Both the position numbers and the translations under genes were made by a program. Under the pieces are notes generated by a model, which was given only the letters and a program-made list of their open reading frames with translations, ran no database searches and was not told where the DNA came from. 5,960 nt of DNA from Candidatus Poribacteria bacterium (GTDB taxonomy: Bacteria > Poribacteria > WGA-4E > WGA-3G): positions 1-5,960 of the forward strand of contig JAPPMR010000896.1 in assembly GCA_028818995.1 (NCBI GenBank), given 5' to 3'. Positions 1 to 5,622 of the stretch are shown piece by piece; positions within the stretch are counted from its first letter, which is position 1, and every line of letters begins with the position of its first letter.

Positions 1-150
1 TGTGACACGATTCAGGGCTTCGAACTTCTCCCTGAAGTTTGCTTCAAGCGTTGCTCGATCGCCGATGTCGGAACGATATTCGTACTTGAGGTCCGATAGC
101 TTCGTGACAAGGGTTGCTTCAAGCTCACGTTCGGGTGTGCTTATCGCCAT
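1..150 (-). CDS. hsdR: Type I restriction endonuclease subunit R, N-terminal 50 residues (partial)
   Basis: HsdR is the ATP-dependent translocase and nuclease subunit of type I restriction-modification complexes (HsdR2M2S). It cuts unmodified foreign DNA in the cytoplasm. Only the start is present: an ATG at 150-148 opens a frame that continues through the left edge. The protein starts MAISTPERELEATL and contains YEYRSDIGDR and NFREKFEALNRV, a pattern I recognise from HsdR N-termini just before the PD-(D/E)XK nuclease domain. The nuclease, helicase and C-terminal domains lie outside the window. A GAG about 8 bases before the ATG could serve as a weak ribosome binding site. A 95-base gap separates it from the upstream membrane protein gene on the same strand, so co-transcription is possible. 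hsdM and hsdS are not between this gene and the right edge, so hsdR is separated from them unless they lie elsewhere. Its base composition looks more GC-rich than the genes to its right. Confidence 0.85.
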   Translation of the reverse strand, partial: MAISTPERELEATLVTKLSDLKYEYRSDIGDRATLEANFREKFEALNRVT

Positions 151-245
151 CGCAGGGACTCACTCATTTTGGCGTCTGCTGAAAGTGTCCGACTGTCCGG
201 TGTGGGATGTGAACGTGGGCAGAGGTTGGGTTCAATTCTGCGCAT

Positions 246-719
246 TCAAAGCGTAGGATATGCAATTTTTTCATTATATTTTTGGGCATCATCTTCCCAA
301 ATCAAGCGAACAACATGTTTACGCCTAGTGTCCAGATGTACAGCAGCAATTAACTCAACTGACTGGTATTTTTCTAGTGATTCAAGAGGAAACTTTTCAT
401 TAATTTCTGATTGTATGAGAACATCATTTCCCTCTGGAAATTCCAGTTTAACATTTCGAGCAGTGGCATTTCCCTTATTCCATATTTTTAGTCGATGTTT
501 ACTACTTCCGAGTTTTACAAACGTGGCACTTAAATCAGCCTTTTTGTCGCCGAGCACATCGCCCTTTTCCTTCTCAAGTAGTAAGTTTGTGAGTTCTTTT
601 TGGCTTTCTATCAGAGATTTTTGTTTTTCATTAAAGCGACCTGTTCGCCATGTTGCATACCCAGATAAAATGAGAGCTAAACATGCAATAATTTCTCCTG
701 CGCCAAAATTTATTGACAC
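246..719 (-). CDS. Membrane-anchored protein with predicted beta-sandwich domain, function unknown
   Basis: This 157-residue protein has an N-terminal hydrophobic segment (about residues 7-23), so it probably has a single membrane anchor. A charged, glutamine- and glutamate-rich helix follows at about 26-53 and may form a coiled coil. From about 60 to 145 the sequence alternates like beta strands, including HRLKIWNKGNATARNVKLEF and later VRLIWEDD. This pattern is typical of small Ig-like or CARDB-like sandwiches. The start is GTG at 719-717, sharing one base with the TAG stop of the zinc-ribbon gene. An AGGA lies 7-8 bases upstream inside that gene's last codons, which supports translational coupling. 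The pair is therefore one transcriptional unit reading toward hsdR. I do not recognise a named family. A sensor or partner of the zinc-ribbon protein at the membrane is inference only. Confidence 0.75.
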   Translation of the reverse strand: MSINFGAGEIIACLALILSGYATWRTGRFNEKQKSLIESQKELTNLLLEKEKGDVLGDKKADLSATFVKLGSSKHRLKIWNKGNATARNVKLEFPEGNDVLIQSEINEKFPLESLEKYQSVELIAAVHLDTRRKHVVRLIWEDDAQKYNEKIAYPTL

Positions 720-1000
720 TATTTTATCCTGATGTATTTATTGCCTCTAAAGACCCTTTTCATCGAGGCTTTTAGATCTTTCGCAAAGTCATCTGTAACT
801 AGATTGGCTATTTCAGAGACGTGCTCCTGAATATTTTCGCTGTTTTCAAAAATCAATTCATCATTAGTCAACTCGCGAGCACATGAAGCACATTTCATAA
901 GCTCTATAGTTTCATCAGCACCCTGTTCGTATTCAAATTCGGTGCCTCCGCAAGTCGGGCAAAGTAACGCAATACTTCTGTCATAATTTTTATTCTTCAT
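719..1000 (-). CDS. Small zinc-ribbon protein, possibly ECs_2282-like
   Basis: This 93-residue soluble protein has a four-cysteine zinc ribbon: C14-P-T-C17 and C37-A-S-C40. A charged C-terminal half ends in a basic tail (FRGNKYIRIK). The opening YDRSIALLCPTCGG and the later ENSENIQEHVSEI resemble small putative zinc-binding proteins that I recall being named the ECs_2282 family. That assignment is from memory and unverified. I chose ATG 1000-998, preceded by a TAGGT about 9 bases upstream, over a longer frame opening at TTG 1075. The extra 25 residues of the longer frame (including VCAGFRG and CYASYDRYDC) look unlike conserved protein. The stop overlaps the GTG of the membrane protein gene, so the two are probably translated together. 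Zinc ribbons of this size usually bind nucleic acid or act as small structural modules. Nothing here shows which. Confidence 0.75.
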   Translation of the reverse strand: MKNKNYDRSIALLCPTCGGTEFEYEQGADETIELMKCASCARELTNDELIFENSENIQEHVSEIANLVTDDFAKDLKASMKRVFRGNKYIRIK

Positions 1001-1079
1001 ACAATCGTACCTATCATATGACGCATAACACCTTATTACGTGGCTGATCTTTCCTCTGAAGCCGGCACATACCAATTTA

Positions 1080-1107
1080 AGAATAATCTATCACACCAGG
1101 TTGAAAA
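1080..1107 (-). promoter_or_regulatory. Possible promoter for the zinc-ribbon/membrane gene pair
   Basis: Read on the minus strand, TTTTCA (1107-1102) is followed after 16 bases by TATTCT (1085-1080), about 80 bases upstream of the ATG at 1000. Both boxes match the sigma-70 consensus only partly. The case rests mainly on position, in the divergent gap before the first gene of the unit. Confidence 0.22.
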
Positions 1108-1117
1108 ATCCATGCTT

Positions 1118-1135
1118 ACCCCAACATTTAGGGGT
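1118..1135. repeat. Short inverted repeat in the divergent intergenic region
   Basis: ACCCC (1118-1122) and GGGGT (1131-1135) are perfect inverted arms around an 8-base AT-rich spacer. They lie between the two divergent operons. No T-tract follows, so it does not look like an intrinsic terminator. It could be a protein-binding site or could be chance. Confidence 0.3.
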
Positions 1136-1160
1136 TATAAAAATGATTTGGTTGCATATT

Positions 1161-1182
1161 TTGTGAAATTCGCTTTTCACAA
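1161..1182. promoter_or_regulatory. Perfect palindrome upstream of the plus-strand trio, candidate operator or leader hairpin
   Basis: TTGTGAAA (1161-1168) and TTTCACAA (1175-1182) are perfect 8-base inverted arms with a 6-base spacer (TTCGCT). The palindrome ends 27 bases before the ATG at 1210, where an operator near the transcription start or a 5' leader hairpin would sit. It superficially recalls a CRP site, but the TGTGA and TCACA half-sites are 10 bases apart instead of 6. No DNA-binding regulator is encoded in the window, so any regulator must lie elsewhere. Confidence 0.5.
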
Positions 1183-1209
1183 GTCGGGCAACAATAAAAT
1201 ATAGTGAAA

Positions 1210-1689
1210 ATGAATTGGGAGATTCCCTTGAAAAAAATAATTGCTTATCAAGTATTCATCTTACTGGTAGTTATTGGCGTATGGGCACAGTTGCCGCTAG
1301 GTAATGTTCCTGGATGGGCAAATCAATATCTACTGGCAATCCAGTGCATTCTTATCGCAGCCATTGGCGGGGCACTTTACTGCTTAAGAGCAGTCTACGT
1401 TAATCGATGTGTACGGAAAAATTGGGATCCAGATTGGGAGACTTGGTACTACTTAAGACCACTAACAAGTTCTATCAGCGGTTTTGCGTCATACATTTTC
1501 TTAAAAGCGGGCCTCTTAATATTAGATGCATCACAGCAAGTAAATTCTGGGGATTTTGGTTTTTTAGCGGTCGCCTTTATTGCAGGCCTTAATGTGGACA
1601 AATTCACTCTAAAAATTGAAGAAATTGCAAAAGCTACATTTGGTATAGATCAATCGAGAACTGCGAAAGACAGTGATAGGAAGGATTAA
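1210..1689 (+). CDS. Small multi-pass inner-membrane protein, first gene of the plus-strand trio
   Basis: This 159-residue protein has four predicted hydrophobic stretches at about residues 10-26, 39-61, 86-105 and 115-128. A charged, tryptophan-rich loop (NWDPDWETWYYLRP) lies between the second and third, and the charged C-terminal tail is probably cytoplasmic. The WYYLRP-to-AFIAGLNVDKF layout reminds me of small membrane modules found in predicted bacterial conflict operons, but I cannot name a family. Three in-frame starts are possible: GTG 1204, ATG 1210 and TTG 1228. ATG 1210 is given by convention but has no clear ribosome binding site. TTG 1228, giving MKKIIAYQV, has GGGAG six bases upstream and may be the true start, for 153 residues. 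The stop at 1687-1689 is one base from the ATG of the metallo-hydrolase gene, so the two are surely co-transcribed. A role as membrane anchor or effector for the downstream proteins is inferred from this linkage only. Confidence 0.8.
   Translation: MNWEIPLKKIIAYQVFILLVVIGVWAQLPLGNVPGWANQYLLAIQCILIAAIGGALYCLRAVYVNRCVRKNWDPDWETWYYLRPLTSSISGFASYIFLKAGLLILDASQQVNSGDFGFLAVAFIAGLNVDKFTLKIEEIAKATFGIDQSRTAKDSDRKD
1217..1221 (+). promoter_or_regulatory. GGGAG ribosome binding site for alternative TTG start
   Basis: GGGAG lies six bases before TTG 1228, in frame with the membrane protein. It is the only good Shine-Dalgarno match near any candidate start of that gene and argues for a start eight codons downstream of the GTG at 1204. 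Confidence 0.45.
1678..1685 (+). promoter_or_regulatory. Strong ribosome binding site fixing the metallo-hydrolase start
   Basis: AGGAAGGA sits five bases before ATG 1691 and overlaps the last codons of the membrane protein gene. It supports 1691 as the start over the in-frame ATG at 1673, and it couples the two genes. Confidence 0.75.
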
Positions 1690-1690
1690 T

Positions 1691-2467
1691 ATGAGATTAA
1701 CAGTTCACAATGTTGGTCACGGGTCGTGTATATCTTTAATCCATGAAAATGGCAATGTAATGCTATGGGATTGCGGTCATACATACGGTAATCGACCATC
1801 TGATTTTCTACCCTCTCTAGGCAGACGTACGATAAATAGATTGTTCATTACCAATTTTGACGAAGACCATATTAGTGATCTTCCGGCACTACGCCAAAAT
1901 CTGAATATCGAAATTCTTCATAGCAACCGGAGTATATCTAAAGAACAATTAAAAGCATTGAAATTACAAAGCGGCCCAATTAGTTCTGCCATGAATTCAA
2001 TGCTTGATATGCTAAATATTTATACTGGTGGTGCTCCTGAAATACCACCCGCATTTCCAAGTGTATCTTTTTATACTTACTGCAATAAATACCTCACAGA
2101 TTTTGATGATACGAATAACATTAGCCTGGTTACTTTCGTTAACTGTAATGGAAGGAATTTTGTAATACCCGGCGATATTGAGCAGCCAGGCTGGGAAAAT
2201 TTATTAGAACAGAGGTCTTTTTGTGAGTCCTTGAAAACGGTCCATATATTTGTAGCATCTCACCATGGTCGGGAGAATGGTTATTGCCCAGAAGTCTTTG
2301 AATACTGTTCTCCCGAACTGATTATTTTTTCCGACAGTTCTATTAAACATGCCACTCAAGAGATGGCTTCAAAATATGCATCACATGCCAGTGGCGCCAG
2401 AGTTAATGGAGAGACCAGGGATGTACTATCAACAAGAAACGATGGTGAAATTTGGTGGGATCGTTAG
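1691..2467 (+). CDS. ComEC-like metallo-beta-lactamase-fold hydrolase
   Basis: This 258-residue stand-alone MBL-fold protein has no signal peptide and is likely cytoplasmic. It opens MRLTVHNVGHGSCISLIHEN with WDCG near residue 27, the usual first strands of the ComEC/Rec2-type MBL subgroup. The metal motif reads N55-F-D57-E-D59-H60 where many relatives have H-x-D-x-D-H, so the first ligand is Asn. Further motifs are IPGD (D162), VASHHGRENG (H191, H192) and FSDSS (D215). These keep enough ligands for at least one metal and probably a phosphodiesterase-type active site. Comparable MBL proteins hydrolyse nucleic acids or cyclic nucleotides; the substrate here is unknown. The gene follows the membrane protein by one base with a strong ribosome binding site. 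The DUF6119-like gene lies 90 bases downstream on the same strand, in a gap with no clear terminator. It is more likely a component of a conflict system than a competence gene, since the ComEC membrane channel domain is absent. Confidence 0.85.
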   Translation: MRLTVHNVGHGSCISLIHENGNVMLWDCGHTYGNRPSDFLPSLGRRTINRLFITNFDEDHISDLPALRQNLNIEILHSNRSISKEQLKALKLQSGPISSAMNSMLDMLNIYTGGAPEIPPAFPSVSFYTYCNKYLTDFDDTNNISLVTFVNCNGRNFVIPGDIEQPGWENLLEQRSFCESLKTVHIFVASHHGRENGYCPEVFEYCSPELIIFSDSSIKHATQEMASKYASHASGARVNGETRDVLSTRNDGEIWWDR

Positions 2468-2557
2468 CGTATATGGAATTCTCCCAAGTAACGTGGTTCT
2501 TAATTATCAGTAATAGATCACATTAACAGTCAAGTGTGTTTTAGAGAAATAATCTAG

Positions 2558-4117
2558 ATGAAACTACATGTAACATTATTTTTGATTAAGGAAGGATTTA
2601 CAGCGGTTGATGCGCTTGTATTAAAAGGTCGACGCAACCATGTCAGTTTTGTTATTAATGGCGTTGATTGCGATTTCTATTGGAAAACACATACCTCAAC
2701 ACCTAAATGGGTTGAGCTATTTTCAATACTAGATGGTGTTAATACAAGGTATATGACAGGGAAAAGTCTTCAAGGCCTATTAGTATTCCAGCAGCACGGG
2801 AGATTATTCTGTTTTACCTTTGGTCATGCTAGACATCTAATAAATCCTTTGGCAATTGAGCGTAACTTCGGTCTAAAAGCGGCATTAAGCCTCAGTGATC
2901 CAGATTTGATTAAATCAATTGATAAATCGAACATCGATATTACCCCCTTTCGTTCACGCACACAATCATCAAAATATGTACCAATTTCGGAGTTTGAGTT
3001 TAAATTCGATTGGGAGATTCTAAAGTCCTTAACTGGGATTATCGAGTCTGATCCAACTGAAGACTATGAAGTAGTCAGTGGTGCAGACTCTGTATCGTTG
3101 TACACAGAAATATCACTTCATAGCCTTCCAGCCACTGCAAGTAGGCTCTTTAAAGCATATCAAGACAATAAATACAAAGAAAAGTATCCCTGGATTGACT
3201 ACATCATGCCTGTTCGAGATAAGCAGGTGATTTCATTAATGGATGAACTAGTAATCAAGAAAATTAATGATAATAACTTTAATGAGATATGGGCTGCTCC
3301 GCCTACATTAGTTCCGTACGAGAATTTCTCGGGTTTTTGTTACAAATTGAGAAGTACAGGAAAATCATCACAGACAACGCATCCTGATTTAGACCTTCAA
3401 AATTGTCTAGATGAAAAGAACATTATTGGAGAACTTACCGTACCAAAAGCTAAGTCGACAAAAATTTTTCTGCTTGATGGTAATTACCAGGAAGTCGATG
3501 CTTGGTCGTTGTATATCTGCTTAAATGCAGAAATTGAGCATGACGGAAATACCTATTTACTTAGTGAGGGAAGTTGGTACCAAATTGATAAGAATTTTGT
3601 AGCACAAATCGAAACCTATTTTTCAAAATATCCACATTCTGATATCAAGTTTCCTGCATACAATGGAATGCATGAAGGTCCCTATCTTGAAAGTATTTCC
3701 GATGGGAAGAATTTTTATTTGTTAGATAGAAAGTTAATTTATCTGACGGGAACATCAAGCGGATTTGAGTTCTGTGATTTACTAACGCCAAATAACGAAC
3801 TAATCCACGTTAAGAAGTACTCATCGTCTAGTGGACTTAGCCATCTATTTTCTCAAGCATATGTTTCTGCAGAAAGCCTTTTAAGATCATCAGAAGTCGT
3901 CAGGCAGGTTAACAATTATTTAGCAGAGTCAACCTCACATACACTTCAATTTGATTCATCTACGCAACCGAGGGAAGCTACCATAGTGCTTGCAATTATG
4001 CAGAAGTCACATGGCAAGCTTCACATGCCATTTTTTAGCAAAGTCAATTTTAGACAGTACTCTCAACAATTGACTAATATGGGTTTTAAAGTTCAATTAA
4101 AGAAGATCGAACACTAA
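2558..4117 (+). CDS. TIGR04141/DUF6119-like sporadically distributed protein
   Basis: This 519-residue soluble protein lacks membrane segments and a signal peptide. By eye it resembles the sporadically distributed TIGR04141 (DUF6119) family. The N-terminal region has QGLLVFQQHGRLFCFTFGHA followed by IERNFGLKAAL (about 72-110). The middle has LLSEGSWYQID (334-344). The C-terminal part has VKKYSSSSGLSHLFSQ (418-433), and the end has MPFFSKVNFR (490-499) with MGFKVQLKKI. These blocks and the 500-550 residue length match my recollection of the family. Its biochemical role is not established as far as I know; members occur patchily in mobile and defence loci. The start is ATG 2558, with only a weak AGAG about 11 bases upstream. 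The 90-base gap after the metallo-hydrolase gene might hold its own promoter (TTAACA at 2523-2528 resembles a -35 box), but no good -10 box follows. The same strand and lack of a terminator suggest membership of the same system. Confidence 0.8.
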   Translation: MKLHVTLFLIKEGFTAVDALVLKGRRNHVSFVINGVDCDFYWKTHTSTPKWVELFSILDGVNTRYMTGKSLQGLLVFQQHGRLFCFTFGHARHLINPLAIERNFGLKAALSLSDPDLIKSIDKSNIDITPFRSRTQSSKYVPISEFEFKFDWEILKSLTGIIESDPTEDYEVVSGADSVSLYTEISLHSLPATASRLFKAYQDNKYKEKYPWIDYIMPVRDKQVISLMDELVIKKINDNNFNEIWAAPPTLVPYENFSGFCYKLRSTGKSSQTTHPDLDLQNCLDEKNIIGELTVPKAKSTKIFLLDGNYQEVDAWSLYICLNAEIEHDGNTYLLSEGSWYQIDKNFVAQIETYFSKYPHSDIKFPAYNGMHEGPYLESISDGKNFYLLDRKLIYLTGTSSGFEFCDLLTPNNELIHVKKYSSSSGLSHLFSQAYVSAESLLRSSEVVRQVNNYLAESTSHTLQFDSSTQPREATIVLAIMQKSHGKLHMPFFSKVNFRQYSQQLTNMGFKVQLKKIEH

Positions 4118-4125
4118 TTGTGTTA

Positions 4126-4153
4126 GTCAATAATATTCGCTGAACATATTGAC
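4126..4153. repeat. Inverted repeat in convergent junction, possible weak bidirectional terminator
   Basis: GTCAATA (4126-4132) and TATTGAC (4147-4153) are perfect 7-base arms with a 14-base spacer, starting 9 bases after the stop of the DUF6119-like gene. The stem is AT-rich and no T-run follows on either strand, so it is a poor intrinsic terminator. It is nonetheless the only symmetric element in this convergent gap. Confidence 0.25.
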
Positions 4154-4199
4154 GAGAAGGCTGAAAAACCAAGGGCCGAGAAATAGATTGAGTTATCAA

Positions 4200-4682
4200 T
4201 TAAGGCTTTAGCCACTTTGGTCCTACGACATTTGGTATAACAAATGTTTCGTAGACATCTTTTGTGGGGAGTTTTCCCTTTCTAGCTTTGATCCATGATG
4301 ACAAAGAAGACGAGAGCGTTTCGCAAATGTACTTTAGGTGTTTTTTCTTGGTGTAAGAAATATCCGATGAGTAATAATCCAAGATGACTTGTAAGTCGAA
4401 TGTCATTGCCTCAAAATGCGCGTAGCGGGCAGCATCGACGTCTGCCTTGACTGGTTCTCCAACTGATCCGGTATCAGTACTTCTTACGTCACGCGGATTA
4501 TCATTAAGCATATCGTGTATAGCATTTCTAACGATATTTCGTATATTGGTGGTCTGACGCCAACTTCGAAATAAGTGTCTAATATAGTCAATAATTCTAA
4601 GTACAAAGGGCAGAAATATAGAAACGACGATACCTAGTGCCCCAATGGCTAATGTTGTATCTTTATTGAATATTTCTAACAT
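4200..4682 (-). CDS. Protein with single N-terminal membrane segment, partner of the nuclease
   Basis: This 160-residue protein has a strong hydrophobic segment at about residues 10-31 (LAIGALGIVVSIFLPFVLRI). A basic juxtamembrane stretch follows (RHLFRSWRQ), so the C-terminal body probably faces the cytoplasm. The middle (60-85) is polar and likely flexible. The rest (about 83-135) is predicted helical, with HFEAMTFDLQVILDYY and a lysine-rich KKKHLKY patch. I do not recognise a family. The start is ATG 4682-4680; no convincing Shine-Dalgarno sequence precedes it. It lies 39 bases after the nuclease stop on the same strand, so co-transcription and possibly reinitiation are likely. By context it may anchor or regulate the nuclease at the membrane; this is inference. 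It is convergent with the DUF6119-like gene. Confidence 0.7.
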   Translation of the reverse strand: MLEIFNKDTTLAIGALGIVVSIFLPFVLRIIDYIRHLFRSWRQTTNIRNIVRNAIHDMLNDNPRDVRSTDTGSVGEPVKADVDAARYAHFEAMTFDLQVILDYYSSDISYTKKKHLKYICETLSSSLSSWIKARKGKLPTKDVYETFVIPNVVGPKWLKP

Positions 4683-4721
4683 GGGCTTATTCTTTGGTGG
4701 GTTTGGTGGTTTGACTACTTT

Positions 4722-5582
4722 TTAGTGTTTTACGACTACAACTTTGATGTTGCCGGCTGATTCTATATCACGCTTGAACTGCGTTATATCGGCAATAGAT
4801 CCAATGTCGTAGATTAAAAAAATAAGGTAATTGTAGCCTTTTCCATAAGACACGATATCGGCGTTTATTTCGTCCACTAATCTTGCTAGATTTGCCGAGT
4901 CCTTCAACAATTTCACTTCTAATGCAGTGGAGAGTGTTCGAAAAACAAAGTCTGGAACTGATTCTTTGACAGAGAATTTAACTCTGCCTGTCTCTCTGTC
5001 GTAATCCATACCCTTTTGCATCCCGCGGCCAATCAAGATTCTCTCAATTGTATCCTGCACATCTTTTTCAGTATTTGGTTTCCCGCTCAGCATAGCTGGA
5101 CGTAGGGAGGCTTGCAGGAAATTTTCCAAGGTTCGAACTTCAGAAGTGATACGTTCACTTCCAAGTTCTGAATCAATCCAAGCACAAAGCATAGACAGGT
5201 TTCCATGCACATCTTGAAAGATCGAATGCTGTTGGAGAGGGAGGGTGTCGGTGTTACCACGTATGTTATCCATATTGTAATAGGCGAAAAGATTTGTCGT
5301 CTTAGGTTCAAGTTCAAACATCCTGCTTACAAGTGCATTGTACTGTTCAGCGTATGATCGATAGGACGCAAAATGCCAGAGGTTATCGCTTTTCGGGACA
5401 CTTTTTATAACGGTGTCCATAGAGGACAGAAGCGCTTTAGCCATCGCTAAGATGTTCTCAAGCTGTTGTTTCTTTTGATCGTTCTTCATTCGTTTGGAAA
5501 TGCTTTGAATAGCGTTAGTAATTAGTCCCAAATTAGGGACTATGCAGAGTTCCCAATATCTCGGATGCCACTGTTTGCACAT
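4722..5582 (-). CDS. PD-(D/E)XK nuclease-like protein, DpnII/MboI-type fold suspected
   Basis: The protein is 286 residues if read from ATG 5582. The N-terminal half (about 30-165) is helical, with LWHFASYRSYAEQYNALV and a helix including NLSMLCAWIDSEL. The C-terminal domain (about 170-286) looks like a restriction-endonuclease fold: TEKDVQDTIERIL, then V-P210-D211, ten residues, then E222-V-K224, a complete PD...ExK metal-binding signature. LVDEINADIVSYGKGYNYLI and FLIYDIG follow. This arrangement resembles the DpnII/MboI-like REase group found in many defence genes, so cleavage of DNA or RNA is expected but the substrate is unknown. The start is uncertain. A TTG at 5588 also fits, and the first 17 codons overlap a better-looking reading frame (5533-5622). 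The real start may therefore be near ATG 5489 (MKNDQKKQ), giving 255 residues. No candidate start has a strong ribosome binding site. The membrane-anchored gene follows after 39 bases. Confidence 0.75.
   Translation of the reverse strand: MCKQWHPRYWELCIVPNLGLITNAIQSISKRMKNDQKKQQLENILAMAKALLSSMDTVIKSVPKSDNLWHFASYRSYAEQYNALVSRMFELEPKTTNLFAYYNMDNIRGNTDTLPLQQHSIFQDVHGNLSMLCAWIDSELGSERITSEVRTLENFLQASLRPAMLSGKPNTEKDVQDTIERILIGRGMQKGMDYDRETGRVKFSVKESVPDFVFRTLSTALEVKLLKDSANLARLVDEINADIVSYGKGYNYLIFLIYDIGSIADITQFKRDIESAGNIKVVVVKH
5523..5542. repeat. Perfect stem-loop straddling the stop of the 29-codon ORF
   Basis: TAGTCCC (5523-5529) and GGGACTA (5536-5542) form a perfect 7-base inverted repeat with a 6-base spacer. 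On the minus-strand transcript the TAA stop of the 29-codon ORF lies in the loop. The hairpin lies 34 bases before the alternative nuclease start at 5489. It could control nuclease translation or mark a rearrangement; no T-run follows, so it is not a typical terminator. Confidence 0.5.
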
Positions 5583-5622
5583 CTTCAATGTTTAATGAAT
5601 AAATTATACGTTCCTGTTCCAT
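5533..5622 (-). pseudogene. 29-codon ORF, likely truncated small accessory protein or leader ORF
   Basis: ATG 5622-5620, preceded by AGGTAAAGA, encodes 29 residues starting MEQERIIYSLNIEDVQ and continuing TVASEILG before a TAA at 5535-5533. The start reads like the N-terminus of small acidic proteins that I recall from accessory islands, which continue for some 70-90 residues after the LG. Here the similarity stops at the leucine-glycine and a stop follows five codons later, inside a perfect inverted repeat. It overlaps the 5' end of the nuclease frame in a different frame. It may be a gene remnant cut by the rearrangement that brought in the nuclease, an upstream leader peptide, or the true nuclease N-terminus separated by a frameshift. 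The family recollection is unverified. Confidence 0.4.

Noticed and set aside
2..732. Plus-strand frames across the left end
   Set aside because: They are antisense to hsdR and the membrane protein gene, whose protein sequences have recognisable features; the plus frames have no motifs.
1007..1040. Integron attC-like core (GTTATGC on the minus strand)
   Set aside because: Only one core-like heptamer is seen; no paired inverse core or imperfect palindrome accompanies it.
1001..1075. Extra 25 N-terminal residues of the zinc-ribbon protein from TTG 1075
   Set aside because: The start is rare, the residues look unstructured, and ATG 1000 has a usable ribosome binding site.
1161..1182. CRP-binding site (TGTGA...TCACA)
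   Set aside because: The half-sites are separated by 10 bases, not the 6 that CRP needs; kept only as a generic palindrome.
4204..4213. GGCTTTAGCC hairpin as terminator of the membrane-anchored gene
   Set aside because: It lies inside the last codons, has a 4-base stem with a 2-base loop and no T-run.
5087..5317. Minus-strand 76-codon frame inside the nuclease gene
   Set aside because: It overlaps the nuclease in another frame and has no motif of its own.
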